From Nodosilinea nodulosa PCC 7104 (lineage in GTDB: Bacteria > Cyanobacteriota > Cyanobacteriia > Phormidesmidales > Phormidesmidaceae), in NCBI RefSeq assembly GCF_000309385.1, contig NZ_JH976537.1, positions 3,401,256 through 3,465,255 of the forward strand: 64,000 nt of DNA, read 5' to 3'. The position numbers were made by a program, and so were the translations under genes. This document shows positions 43,239 to 51,624 of the stretch, piece after piece. How positions within the stretch are numbered: the stretch's first letter is position 1; each line of letters starts with the position of its first letter. Under the pieces are notes generated by a model that saw only the letters and a list, made by a program, of their open reading frames with translations, was not told the origin of the DNA and ran no database searches.

Positions 43239-43327
43239 GTGGGGAGCTTCGGGCGGTGCTGGATACTAATGTGTTGGCGTTAGATGCATTACTGCCACTG
43301 CGTTACGAACTGCCGCTGGCCAGCTAA
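43235..43327 (+). pseudogene. truncated PIN-domain (VapC-like) toxin
   Basis: The frame starts GTG overlapping the MazE-like stop, as a toxin gene should, and encodes SGELRAVLDTNVLALDALLPLRYELPLAS, 30 codons. LRAVLDTNVL is the PIN first-Asp motif. The remaining ~100 residues with the other acidic residues are absent, so the toxin must be inactive. Confidence 0.7.
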
Positions 43328-43519
43328 GGAGAAATGCTTTCTCTAGCAGGCAGCGATCGCAGCCACGGTAGGGTGGGCACTGATAATTTTTTGGGGGAAT
43401 GGGCGATCGCCCCAATGCAAGCTGCTAAACTTGCCTGGTTTCCAGGAAGATTAGGCTGTCTACGACGGCTGAAATTCGATTTTGAGTACTACTCACTTCA
43501 CTAGCCCGATCTACTTTTT

Positions 43520-44356
43520 TCAAGTCTGAATTTTGTTTATGATACTTTCGTAGTAGTTGTAATGCGGATGCTTATTATCAAATATTTGCTGAAAGGAAAG
43601 CAATAAATTACTATAAAGAGCCTCTCTCGAAAGGCTAACAGGAGACTTATGAGTTTTGATATAGTTGCTGATGAAGCAATGAGCAGCCGAAAACAGAAAA
43701 TGTCCTCGAATAAAATCACGTAGAGTTCTGCCTAAATTTCTCAACTGTTCTTCGAGAACACTTTTCCTTTCTTCATCCAAGATCAATCCTAGCTTTCTAA
43801 TAAAGTCGAGAATCTTGTTATCACATATCTCAACAGACGTCTTAGATTTTAAAAATCTGCTGCAGTTGTCGCCCACCACACACACACCAGATGCGTCCAA
43901 ATAATTCACCATGTCATATAGAACCAATGTATCTGTGGAAGTATGAAGCCCTTCAATCCACTGGTTGCAAACTTCTATAGGAATAGATTTTGATGATAAC
44001 CGTGCTATATTTTTCAATGCGATTCGAACTGAAGAACTTGAAATAATAGTGTTTTCGATCGAGTAACCATAAGTTAGGAGTATATTGCTATGCTCTGGAA
44101 GTCTACCAAGAATTGAAAAATCAGTATCCATAGCAACAATTGCATTCAATTCTCCATTAGCAATTTTGTCAGCATACTTTTTGACTTCTGGCTTTCCACC
44201 TACAGGTTGAATCTCAATTGAAATTGTTGAAAGCTTTTCAAACATCCATTCCCAAAAGGCTACATCATCGTCTCCTTCTACATAAACCATTGAGTCGACT
44301 TTGTAGAATCTATTAATGACATTTGAAGCTTCTGTCGAGTATTCAAGCTTGGGCAC
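43520..44356 (-). CDS. DUF4435 (TOPRIM-like) protein, AriB-like effector of a PARIS-type system
   Basis: A 278-residue protein with DUF4435 features. The TOPRIM Glu is E27 in YVEGDDDVAFWE and the DxD motif is D77-T-D79 in IVAMDTDF, followed by TYGYSIENTI. In the PARIS anti-phage system the DUF4435 protein AriB is the toxic nuclease held by the ATPase AriA and released when a phage anti-restriction protein is sensed. Here the gene follows the AAA ATPase with a 14-base overlap, as in ariA-ariB. The C-terminal half is helical (RRDFIRGHFLFSAAHCFISNYIK-like). The AT-rich composition suggests recent transfer. The family is inferred from motif and gene order. Confidence 0.7.
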   Translation of the reverse strand: MPKLEYSTEASNVINRFYKVDSMVYVEGDDDVAFWEWMFEKLSTISIEIQPVGGKPEVKKYADKIANGELNAIVAMDTDFSILGRLPEHSNILLTYGYSIENTIISSSSVRIALKNIARLSSKSIPIEVCNQWIEGLHTSTDTLVLYDMVNYLDASGVCVVGDNCSRFLKSKTSVEICDNKILDFIRKLGLILDEERKSVLEEQLRNLGRTLRDFIRGHFLFSAAHCFISNYIKTHKSPVSLSREALYSNLLLSFQQIFDNKHPHYNYYESIINKIQT

Positions 44357-45623
44357 TAATCATATCCTCCATATCAAATATTGAGTCTGAGTATTTAGAA
44401 GCAATTTCTGGAGAATGAGTAGCAGCAATCACTTGAGCATTAGGATTCAGTTTTGTGATTGCTGGGATAATGTTTCTTTGCCAGGCAATATGGAGAGAAA
44501 GTTCGGGTTCATCAGCCAAGAAAACATGAGGCTTCTGATTTTGCAGTAGGGATTCTGTCAAGAGTATCAATAGCTGCTTTTCACCCGAAGATAATCTACT
44601 ATGATCGACGGCTTCCTGGTTATTATAAACAATTAGATTTCCAGACTCAGCCTCAAAATCAAACTTTTTGTCTTCAATGAATGATTGAATCGTATTCAAA
44701 TAAAGCTTAATTTGGGAGAAAATCTTCTCCGTATTTTTTTCAGCTTCGAGGGACATATCAATAATTTTTCTAGTCTTTCTTAATGCTTCCAGACAGCGAA
44801 AATCTATATTAAAAGGTCTATCATCTTCTGGATCATATGATTTCAATAAGTCAAGTGTTTTACTGATAGACGAAACGTGAAAACCTATTTTTCTTTTAAT
44901 TTCAGAATCGATGGCATTCAAGTGAGTATAAGCAGATACCAGTCCCTCTTTTTCCTTACCCTTGTCGAAATCAAGCTCAAAGCCCTTATTGTCCGCATCC
45001 TCTTCACTATAAAGAATAGAAGCAAGCACATCTTTTTGAAGCTTTGATGCAATTTGCCTAGCTCTTTGAGATAAACTAAGTTGATACTGGGTTAACTTTC
45101 CAAGTAACTCTGACAGCCTAAGATCTACAGGAGACATCATTCGAATGTCACGGCGCTCCCTGACCTCGAACTCATCGCCACTGCGTAATCTATAAACAGA
45201 TATAGAGGAAAGTGCAACGAATTCAGAGAGTGCATTTTTCACCTCGATTGATTCTTCCAAAGCTCTTTTTCGATAGTAAGCTGTAGAACCTCTTTTTGAT
45301 TCTTGAGGAAGAAATTGGAGTGAGAATTTTTTCTGAGAAATTTGATAGTCAAGTCTCAGGAAAGGATATTTTTCATCTTCTATTTTAGTAGCCTTGATCG
45401 TTTTTGTTCTTTTGCCATCTACAAGTTTAATCAAAACTGAGTCAAACTCGTTACCACTCATCTCATCAAGATCAACGCTTAAAACTGCTTTTAGAATATT
45501 CATGAAAGTGGTTTTTCCACTTCCGTTTTTTCCTATGACAATACTAACTTTTTCACTAAAGTCACAAAATACGTCAAACCTCTTCCAAAAGCCTGTTATT
45601 TTAACGCTATTTATTTTATACAT
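44343..45623 (-). CDS. AAA/ABC-type ATPase, AriA-like sensor of a PARIS-type system
   Basis: A 426-residue ATPase. The Walker A is GKNGSGKTT (residues 31-39), the ABC-like signature LSSGEKQ lies at 344-350, the Walker B with catalytic Glu is HVFLADEPELSL (366-377) and the switch His is H403 (ATHSPE). Between them lie about 250 residues of helical, coiled-coil-rich sequence with Lys/Glu runs. This matches the AAA15/OLD-like group. With the downstream DUF4435 gene it gives the AriA-AriB arrangement of PARIS. Other defence ATPases (Retron-, Gabija- or Septu-like) share the fold, so the partner gene is the main argument. Neighbouring DNA is AT-rich. The start ATG is followed by MYKINSVKITGFWKRF. 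Confidence 0.78.
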   Translation of the reverse strand: MYKINSVKITGFWKRFDVFCDFSEKVSIVIGKNGSGKTTFMNILKAVLSVDLDEMSGNEFDSVLIKLVDGKRTKTIKATKIEDEKYPFLRLDYQISQKKFSLQFLPQESKRGSTAYYRKRALEESIEVKNALSEFVALSSISVYRLRSGDEFEVRERRDIRMMSPVDLRLSELLGKLTQYQLSLSQRARQIASKLQKDVLASILYSEEDADNKGFELDFDKGKEKEGLVSAYTHLNAIDSEIKRKIGFHVSSISKTLDLLKSYDPEDDRPFNIDFRCLEALRKTRKIIDMSLEAEKNTEKIFSQIKLYLNTIQSFIEDKKFDFEAESGNLIVYNNQEAVDHSRLSSGEKQLLILLTESLLQNQKPHVFLADEPELSLHIAWQRNIIPAITKLNPNAQVIAATHSPEIASKYSDSIFDMEDMISAQA

Positions 45624-45684
45624 CTTGAATCTGCTTATTTAATATTGACGCTACAACACTTCAGTTTTTGAAGAACAGCAAATC

Positions 45685-45933
45685 TTAATGATTGAAATCT
45701 GTTTCATGCCCCAATCCTGTAAGGTATAAAGCTTTGAACTCTTCTGCCGCAGTTGGGTCAATCTTATATAGCGCTCGGATGATAGCAAGCAAAGTCTCAG
45801 AACTTGGATCACGGAGTTCATTAGCCCATCTAAACACATTCGATGAGCCGATGCCCATAACAACGGCCAACCTGCCCTGGCTTATCTCGTACTTTTCTAG
45901 GACAGTCTTTAGTACTTTGCCTGCTCTTCCCAT
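45685..45933 (-). CDS. XRE-family helix-turn-helix regulator
   Basis: An 82-residue DNA-binding protein with a Cro/XRE-type HTH: LKTVLEKYEISQGRLAVVMGIGSSNVFRWANELRDPSSETLLAIIRAL. I start it at the ATG at 45933 (MGRAGKVLK), since the upstream frame is not HTH-like. It lies upstream of the AAA/DUF4435 operon on the same strand (61 bases from its stop to the AAA start), so it is a candidate regulator. The 18-base direct repeats at 45969-46017 lie in its own promoter region. Confidence 0.82.
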   Translation of the reverse strand: MGRAGKVLKTVLEKYEISQGRLAVVMGIGSSNVFRWANELRDPSSETLLAIIRALYKIDPTAAEEFKALYLTGLGHETDFNH

Positions 45934-45968
45934 ACTCCAATCGTTACAGAAGCAAGGAAAAGCGTATA

Positions 45969-46017
45969 CATGCCAAATGGACTGTGCTATTGTGATGCGC
46001 ATGCCAAATGGACTGTG
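45969..46017. promoter_or_regulatory. 18-bp direct repeats in the XRE promoter region
   Basis: CATGCCAAATGGACTGTG occurs twice, at 45969-45986 and 46000-46017, exactly 31 bases apart and identical. They lie between the divergent XRE gene and the small gene at 46040. A duplicated operator for the XRE protein is a likely reading. Confidence 0.6.
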
Positions 46018-46039
46018 ACGCTACAAGGACAATTTCCCC

Positions 46040-46288
46040 ATGCCTCAAGCTTTTCTCCCCTCAACCCTGGTTGACCCTGCATTGCAAATCACCATCGAGC
46101 CTGCCGCCGAACCGGGGCGGGAGGTGATTCGTATATTGGTCATCGGCAGCGCCCACGGCGTCGAGCGCATCGTCCACGAACTCTACCGCCTCGGCTTTGC
46201 CGAAGTCCGCGAATGGAGCAAACCCCAACCCACCGGGCGCATCAACGAAATCATGCGCGTGCTGACCCGATATGTCATGGTGGAATAG
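46040..46288 (+). CDS. small conserved protein, paralogue of 681-953
   Basis: An 82-residue protein of unknown function. Residues 29-82, IRILVIGS..GVERIVHELYRLGFAEVREWSKPQPTG..IMRVLTRYVMVE, align with residues 31-90 of the protein at 681-953. The N-terminus (FLPSTLVDPALQITIEPAAEPG) differs. A degraded copy of its LYRLGFAEVRE segment lies at 46977-47039. ACAAGGACAATTTCCCC precedes the ATG. Confidence 0.75.
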   Translation: MPQAFLPSTLVDPALQITIEPAAEPGREVIRILVIGSAHGVERIVHELYRLGFAEVREWSKPQPTGRINEIMRVLTRYVMVE

Positions 46289-46323
46289 AGGTGGTGCAAT
46301 ATCGTTGCCAAAGGAGATGCGCC

Positions 46324-46572
46324 ATGACCCCCAAAGACCTCTTAATCCAAGAGCTAGACAATGTATCTGATCCATTGATTAGCGAGGTTCTAGACTTCCT
46401 CTGCTTCCTCAAGGCCAAATACCGTCAAGGCTACGCGCCACTTACTGAGACTGATGCAGCGTCAACATCTCAGCTTGGGGCTACCTCTGCCCCAGAAAGC
46501 CAGCAGCCCTACCGCTACGACGATCCCTTTGCTCCCGCTACCCCCTTAGAAGACTGGGATGTCTTGCAGTGA
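46324..46572 (+). CDS. VapB-type antitoxin
   Basis: An 82-residue protein, MTPKDLLIQELDNVSDPLISEVLDFLCFLKAKY, then a disordered linker and an acidic C-terminus (YDDPFAPATPLEDWDVLQ). This is the DUF2281-like pattern in many cyanobacterial VapBC pairs. I chose the ATG at 46324 because GGAG lies 6 bases upstream. Its stop overlaps the toxin start by 3 bases (GTGA). Confidence 0.83.
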   Translation: MTPKDLLIQELDNVSDPLISEVLDFLCFLKAKYRQGYAPLTETDAASTSQLGATSAPESQQPYRYDDPFAPATPLEDWDVLQ

Positions 46573-46955
46573 TTGTGCTGGATACCCATATTTGGGTTTG
46601 GTGGGTACAGCGGGATGCACGCCTTACCCAGGAGCATCACCGCTGGCTTCAGACCTATCAGAGCAGTGGTTTGGGCGTTAGCCTCTACTCTTGCTGGGAA
46701 GTTGCCAAACTAGTTGAGTACAATCGCCTGGTGCTTCCACAGCCGTTGGAAGATTGGTTTACCTTGGCCTTGGCCTATCCAGGAGTTCGCTTTCTGGATT
46801 TGACATTGCCAATCTTGATTGAGTCAACACGGTTGCAGGGCTTTCACAAAGACCCGGCAGATCAGATCATTGTTGCGACAGCAAGACTTTTGGAAGTCGC
46901 TATCCTGACTGCTGATACCAAAATCCTCAAATTTGACGGCGTACAAACCCTCTAA
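46569..46955 (+). CDS. VapC-type PIN domain toxin
   Basis: A 128-residue PIN ribonuclease: MIVLDTHIWVWWV (first Asp), SCWEVAKLVEYNRL (Glu), DPADQIIVATAR (Asp) and ILTADTKILKF (fourth Asp). GTG start overlapping the antitoxin stop. Complete, convergent with lepA. Confidence 0.9.
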   Translation: MIVLDTHIWVWWVQRDARLTQEHHRWLQTYQSSGLGVSLYSCWEVAKLVEYNRLVLPQPLEDWFTLALAYPGVRFLDLTLPILIESTRLQGFHKDPADQIIVATARLLEVAILTADTKILKFDGVQTL

Positions 46956-46976
46956 AAAGCTTCAATTTGCATCTTT

Positions 46977-47039
46977 CACAAACTCTACCGCCTCGGCTTT
47001 GCTGAAGTGCGAGAGGGTCGCAAGCAAGCCACCCATTAA
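46977..47039 (+). pseudogene. fragment of the small conserved gene
   Basis: CACAAACTCTACCGCCTCGG and onward nearly repeats 46175-46213 (CACGAACTCTACCGCC..), encoding HKLYRLGFAEVRE then a different tail and a stop. It is a leftover duplication of the gene at 46040-46288, separated from it by the VapBC pair. That order suggests the pair inserted into a duplicated copy. Confidence 0.7.
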
Positions 47040-48841
47040 GATAGTTTCAAGACCGCCATAAAGGCTTCCTGGGGCACATCAACAGTACCAACAGCCTTCA
47101 TGCGCTTCTTACCCTTGGCCTGCTTTTGCAGCAGCTTTTTCTTGCGGGAAATATCGCCGCCGTAGCACTTGGCCAGCACGTCTTTGCGCAGGGCCGGAAT
47201 GCTCTCACTGGCGATAATGCGGCTGCCGATCGCCGCCTGAATCGGAATCTTGAACTGGTGGCGAGGAATCAGTTCTTTAAGCTTTTCGACCAGGGCCTTG
47301 CCCACGTAGTAGGCCTTATCGCGGTGCACAATCGAGGCCAGCGAATCGACCGGGTCGCCGTTGATCAGCACGTCGAGGCGCGACAGGTGGTTTTCGCGGT
47401 AGCCGATCAGGTGGTACTCCATGCTGGCGTAGCCCTTGGTGCGCGACTTCATCTGGTCGAAAAAGTCGGTGACCACCTCGGCCAGGGGCACTTCGTAAAT
47501 TAAGGTAGTGCGGCCCTGAGCCAGGTACTTCATATCTTTGAACTCGCCCCGGCGGTTTTGGCACAGCTCCATCAGCGCCCCCACGTACTCTTCGGGGGTA
47601 ATCATGTCGAGCTGCACGTAGGGCTCTTCGATTTTTTCGCGGGCCTGGGGGTCGGGCAGGGTGCTGGGGTTGTCGATTTCGAGCACTTCGCCCTGGATGG
47701 TGGTGACCCGGTAGATTACCGAGGGGGCGGTGGTAATCAGGTCGAGGTTGTACTCGCGCTCCAGGCGTTCCTGCACAATTTCCATGTGCAGCAGGCCCAA
47801 AAAGCCGCAGCGAAAGCCAAACCCCATGGCGCTGGAGGTCTCTGGCTCGTACTGAAGGGCGGCGTCGCTGAGGCGCAGCTTTTCCAGGGCTTCGCGCAGT
47901 TCTTCAAACTGGTCGGAGGCGGTGGGAAAGAGGCCGCAAAACACCATGGGTTTGGCTTCGGCGTAGCCGGGCAGGGCCTCTTTGGCCGGGTTTTGCACCA
48001 GGGTAATGGTGTCGCCCACGCGGGCATCTTCCACCGCTTTGATCGAGGCGGCAAAGTAGCCCACCTCTCCCGCGTGCAGCTCATCGACTTCAATCTGGGT
48101 GGGGGCCAGCACGCCCAGTTCGTCGATTTCGTACTCTTTGCCCGAGGCCATCAGCCGCACCTTGTCTTTGCGGCGCAGGGTGCCATCCATAACGCGAAAG
48201 TAGACGATCACGCCCCGGTAGCTGTCGTAGTAGCTGTCGAAGATCAGCGCCCGCAGGGGTTGGTCAACGGTGTCGGCGGGGGGCGGCACCAGGTAGACAA
48301 TAGATTCTAAAATTTCGTCGATGCCGATTCCCTGCTTGGCGGAGGCGAGAATGGCCCCGCTGCAATCCAGCCCAATGATGTCTTCGATTTCCTGCTTAAT
48401 GCGATCGGGCTCGGCACCGGGCAGGTCAATTTTGTTGAGAACGGGGATGATTTCCAGGTCGTTCTCCAGGGCCAAATACACGTTGGCCAGGGTTTGGGCC
48501 TCCACCCCCTGGGAGGCATCGACCACCAGCAGCGCCCCTTCACAGGCGATTAGCGATCGCGACACTTCGTAGGAAAAATCCACGTGCCCCGGCGTGTCAA
48601 TCAGGTTCAGCACGTAGTCTTTGCCGTCCTGGGCCTTGTAGTTCATGCGGGCGGCCTGGAGCTTGATGGTAATGCCCCGCTCCCGCTCCAGGTCCATGCT
48701 GTCGAGGAACTGGGCCTTCATCTCGCGATCGCTAACCGTCCCGGTGCGCTGCAACAATCGGTCGGCCAAAGTCGATTTGCCGTGGTCGATGTGGGCAATA
48801 ATCGAAAAATTGCGAATCTGAGAGACGGGAACCTCTGTCAT
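47036..48841 (-). CDS. lepA: elongation factor 4 (LepA)
   Basis: A 601-residue translational GTPase that back-translocates ribosomes. [20 protein letters not shown] is the P-loop, [12 protein letters not shown] switch II and [10 protein letters not shown] the NKxD motif. The C-terminal LepA-specific domain ends [34 protein letters not shown]. Complete; an ordinary housekeeping gene. Confidence 0.96.
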   Translation of the reverse strand: MTEVPVSQIRNFSIIAHIDHGKSTLADRLLQRTGTVSDREMKAQFLDSMDLERERGITIKLQAARMNYKAQDGKDYVLNLIDTPGHVDFSYEVSRSLIACEGALLVVDASQGVEAQTLANVYLALENDLEIIPVLNKIDLPGAEPDRIKQEIEDIIGLDCSGAILASAKQGIGIDEILESIVYLVPPPADTVDQPLRALIFDSYYDSYRGVIVYFRVMDGTLRRKDKVRLMASGKEYEIDELGVLAPTQIEVDELHAGEVGYFAASIKAVEDARVGDTITLVQNPAKEALPGYAEAKPMVFCGLFPTASDQFEELREALEKLRLSDAALQYEPETSSAMGFGFRCGFLGLLHMEIVQERLEREYNLDLITTAPSVIYRVTTIQGEVLEIDNPSTLPDPQAREKIEEPYVQLDMITPEEYVGALMELCQNRRGEFKDMKYLAQGRTTLIYEVPLAEVVTDFFDQMKSRTKGYASMEYHLIGYRENHLSRLDVLINGDPVDSLASIVHRDKAYYVGKALVEKLKELIPRHQFKIPIQAAIGSRIIASESIPALRKDVLAKCYGGDISRKKKLLQKQAKGKKRMKAVGTVDVPQEAFMAVLKLS

Positions 48842-49089
48842 ACAAGACTTACCAGCGGCCTACAGTTTACAGACTTTAATATTGTAAGCCCTCGCCTGGG
48901 CGAATGCTCGGAGGGGGCTGGGCGGCGCAGACCTGGGCCAGAAATCCCAGGGGATGCAAACTTGTCATGTCAAGATCCCCAGACCTAATTGCAGCAAGGG
49001 ATGGGGATGACCACACTAGACCTGTTCGCCCTAGGGCTTAGACTTAAGGCAGACACACTATCACTCACCTGGCGGTCAGGTTATTCACT

Positions 49090-49323
49090 ATGCAAAACTC
49101 TGCCTCCCCTGCTGGCGAACGGTCGGCGGAAAAAGTTGATCTCTCGGTGCAAATCGACAAAGACCTGCTTGACCAGGTGACCCACCTCAGCTCTGACCCC
49201 AGCAAGGTGATCGATGTGGCTCTGCGCCAGTGGCTACGGGGCGATCGCCGCTACGAAGACGACCTGGTGCGCCACCTGCCCCGCAACCCGACGGTGCCCC
49301 CCAAGGGCGAGTGGAACGACTAG
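49090..49323 (+). CDS. CcdA-like orphan antitoxin
   Basis: A 77-residue protein with a ribbon-helix-helix-like core, KVDLSVQIDKDLLDQVTHLSSDPSKVIDVALRQWL, then a charged tail (RRYEDDLVRHLPRNPTVPPKGEWND). Fits a CcdA-type antitoxin; no toxin gene follows, since the next gene is a histidine kinase. The upstream region has a short ribosome binding site at best. Confidence 0.65.
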   Translation: MQNSASPAGERSAEKVDLSVQIDKDLLDQVTHLSSDPSKVIDVALRQWLRGDRRYEDDLVRHLPRNPTVPPKGEWND

Positions 49324-49378
49324 ATGGTGCCCTGTTGTTGGCTCCCTGCCTTCGACCAATTGATAGCCAGGTAGAGCC

Positions 49379-51226
49379 ATGGGCGGGGTTGGTTGGTTAA
49401 CATGGGAACGTTCTGGCCCTAACCCTATGCGATCGCAACGTTCCAGCCCTGCTTTGGCCACCGATAGCCAGACGGAGGATCTCTCCGTGTGGATTTTGCT
49501 GTTGAGCCCCAGCGGTATTGTGGAGTCGGTGCAGACGGTGGGACAGCGGGCGCTGCCCCCAGCGCTGACGGCCAGCTGGGTGGGGCGATCGCTGGGTGAA
49601 ATTGTCTCGTTTGCCGACGCTCAGGCCCTGGGGCGAGCCCTCAGCACCCTGGCCACCCGCCACGAAATCGTGTCGCTGCCCGGTCGCTGTCCGCTGGGTT
49701 CCCAAAGTATTGACGTGCAGTGGATGCTGCAACCCCTGCTGGGGCCAGGGGGAGATTTATTTCGCATTGCGGCCACGGGCTACCTGGCCAACTCCTTTGG
49801 TCTATCTGGCCGCCCATGGTTGCGGGGCAACGTCGCCCTGGAAACCTCCCCCGCCGACTGCACCCAGCTGCAAACCTACTCGCCCCGGCTCAACCAGATC
49901 ACCCGCAACGTGCGATGGACCCTCGATTTGGAAATCATTCGCCAGCAGACGGTGGAGGGGTTGGGAGATTTGTTTAACGTCGATCGCTGCCTGGTCTTTA
50001 GCTGTAGCACGGCCCCCAACCTGGCCCCCGAAGCGGCCACGGTAGCGGCTGAATACCTGCGATCGGAAGATTTGCCCTTTTGGCAGGGGCAGGTGTGGCC
50101 GCTGGCCGAGACTCCCTGCCTCAGCGCGGCGGCCCAGTCGTCGGTGGCGGTGGTGCCGCCCAGGCAGCCCGCTGACCCTTCATCGGTGGCCGTGGCCACC
50201 CGCTACCAAAACACCATCAACGGCTTCATCGTGCTCCAGGATCGCCCCGATCGCCCCTGGACAGACATTGAGCTTAACCTGCTGACCGATCTGGCCGATC
50301 AGGTCGGCACGGCGATCGCCCACGCCACCCTGTTCAGCGACAGCCACGCTATGGCGATCAAGCTTCAGCAGGCCAACGCCAGCCTGATGGAAAAGCAGCG
50401 CGAGTTTCAAGAGGCCCGCCGCCAGGCCGAAGAGGCCCGCCGCCAGGCTGAAGAAGCCTCCCGCCTGAAAAGCGAGTTTTTGGCCAACACCTCCCACGAG
50501 CTGCGCACGCCCCTCAACGGCATGATCGGCTTTCTCAAGCTGGTGCTTGACGGCATGGCCGACGACCCCGCCGAGCAGGAAGAGTTCATCGAAGAGGCCC
50601 ACAAGTCGGCCATTCACCTGCTGCAATTGATTAACGATGTGCTCGACATCGCCAAGATCGAAGCGGGCAAAATGCAGATCGAGATGGGGCCAGTCGGCCT
50701 GCGGGAACTGCTGGCTGATCTGGAAAATTTCATGCGTCCGCAGGCTGAACAGAAAGGCCTTTCGTTCGAAATTTTGCTCCCCGCTACCCGCGACGACATT
50801 ACCATCAACGGCAATTACCAGCGGCTACTTCAGGTATTTATGAACCTGATGAGCAATGCGATCAAGTTCACCCACGAGGGGGGTGTCACCATCAGCGCCG
50901 AGGTGAAGCCCCAGAAGGTTGAGCGCCAGGGCAAGACATGGCCGGGTCTGGTCAAAATCAGCGTTGCCGATACGGGCATTGGCGTGTCGCTAGAGAAGCA
51001 GGACCGGCTGTTTCAAAGCTTCAGTCAGGTGGATGGCGATCGCACCCGGCAGTACGGCGGCACTGGCCTGGGCCTGGCCATTTCCCAGCGACTGGTGGAG
51101 GCCATGGGCGGCGTGGTGCAGTTCATCAGCATGGGTGAAGGGCTGGGCTCCACGGTGACGTTTACCGCACCGCTGTACCAGGAGCCAGTGGTAATCGACA
51201 AAGAGCCAGTGTATCCTGCCAAGTAA
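49379..51226 (+). CDS. GAF-domain sensor histidine kinase
   Basis: A 615-residue kinase. An N-terminal PAS-like region (about 30-140) precedes a GAF domain (about 180-320; RWTLDLEIIRQQTVEGLGDLFNVDRCLVF..), a coiled coil with repeated EARRQAEEA, and the kinase core: H-box SHELRTPLNG with H373, N-box NLMSNAIKFTHEGG, G1 DTGIG and G2 GGTGLGLAIS. No membrane segment or receiver domain, so it is cytosolic and needs a separate response regulator, none of which is adjacent. A second ATG lies 16 codons in. It ends shortly before the terminator at 51255-51298. Confidence 0.9.
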   Translation: MGGVGWLTWERSGPNPMRSQRSSPALATDSQTEDLSVWILLLSPSGIVESVQTVGQRALPPALTASWVGRSLGEIVSFADAQALGRALSTLATRHEIVSLPGRCPLGSQSIDVQWMLQPLLGPGGDLFRIAATGYLANSFGLSGRPWLRGNVALETSPADCTQLQTYSPRLNQITRNVRWTLDLEIIRQQTVEGLGDLFNVDRCLVFSCSTAPNLAPEAATVAAEYLRSEDLPFWQGQVWPLAETPCLSAAAQSSVAVVPPRQPADPSSVAVATRYQNTINGFIVLQDRPDRPWTDIELNLLTDLADQVGTAIAHATLFSDSHAMAIKLQQANASLMEKQREFQEARRQAEEARRQAEEASRLKSEFLANTSHELRTPLNGMIGFLKLVLDGMADDPAEQEEFIEEAHKSAIHLLQLINDVLDIAKIEAGKMQIEMGPVGLRELLADLENFMRPQAEQKGLSFEILLPATRDDITINGNYQRLLQVFMNLMSNAIKFTHEGGVTISAEVKPQKVERQGKTWPGLVKISVADTGIGVSLEKQDRLFQSFSQVDGDRTRQYGGTGLGLAISQRLVEAMGGVVQFISMGEGLGSTVTFTAPLYQEPVVIDKEPVYPAK

Positions 51227-51254
51227 TTAACTCTTTAAACAAGATAAGCAACAG

Positions 51255-51298
51255 AAAAAAAGATTGGCTCAGGATTAAGCACTGAACCAATCTTTTTT
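51255..51298. terminator. bidirectional Rho-independent terminator
   Basis: AAAAAAAGATTGGCTCAG (51255-51272) pairs with CTGAACCAATCTTTTTT (51282-51298) with one mismatch. The A-run on one side and the T-run on the other make it usable in both directions, between the convergent histidine kinase and PadR-locus genes. Confidence 0.92.
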
Positions 51299-51312
51299 AG
51301 CGCCTAGTCTAT

Positions 51313-51624
51313 TTACTCATCCCAGTTAGTGTTGATGAAGTCTGACCAAGTCACCTTGTATGCAGCCCACACCAATTGAATGATTCGAAGCATTGAAATT
51401 ACGTTGATCTGCCAAAATGGTAACTCTGATTCAATGAGTTCACGGTTTACTTCTAGCAAATCTCCCAACCACTCTTCTGCCTCATCTGAAGGCAAAATAT
51501 AGGCTACCAACCTAGCAATGTGCTTCGTAACCCACACACCGTCAGTGAAGTCTAATTCAGGTCGACTGCCACGTGAGTAACTCACTTTGATATTGCTGGA
51601 TCGCTTGTATACAAGATAATCCAT
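51313..51624 (-). CDS. small PadR-locus protein with C-terminal hydrophobic segment
   Basis: A 103-residue protein if it starts at the ATG at 51624, containing VAYILPSDEAEEWLGDLLEVNRELIESELPFWQINVISMLRIIQLVWAAYK. I recall similar proteins (LPSDEAEEWLGDL) encoded with PadR regulators in cyanobacteria; function unknown. The hydrophobic end may be a membrane helix. This start overlaps the padR gene by 68 bases and has no clear ribosome binding site, and GTG codons at 51585 and 51537 are alternatives. Low GC. Confidence 0.6.
   Translation of the reverse strand: MDYLVYKRSSNIKVSYSRGSRPELDFTDGVWVTKHIARLVAYILPSDEAEEWLGDLLEVNRELIESELPFWQINVISMLRIIQLVWAAYKVTWSDFINTNWDE

Noticed and set aside
43328-43519. 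A possible insertion sequence or attachment site at the left edge of the defence island
   Set aside because: No terminal inverted repeats, target duplication or tRNA end could be found; the border is marked only by the broken toxin gene and base composition.
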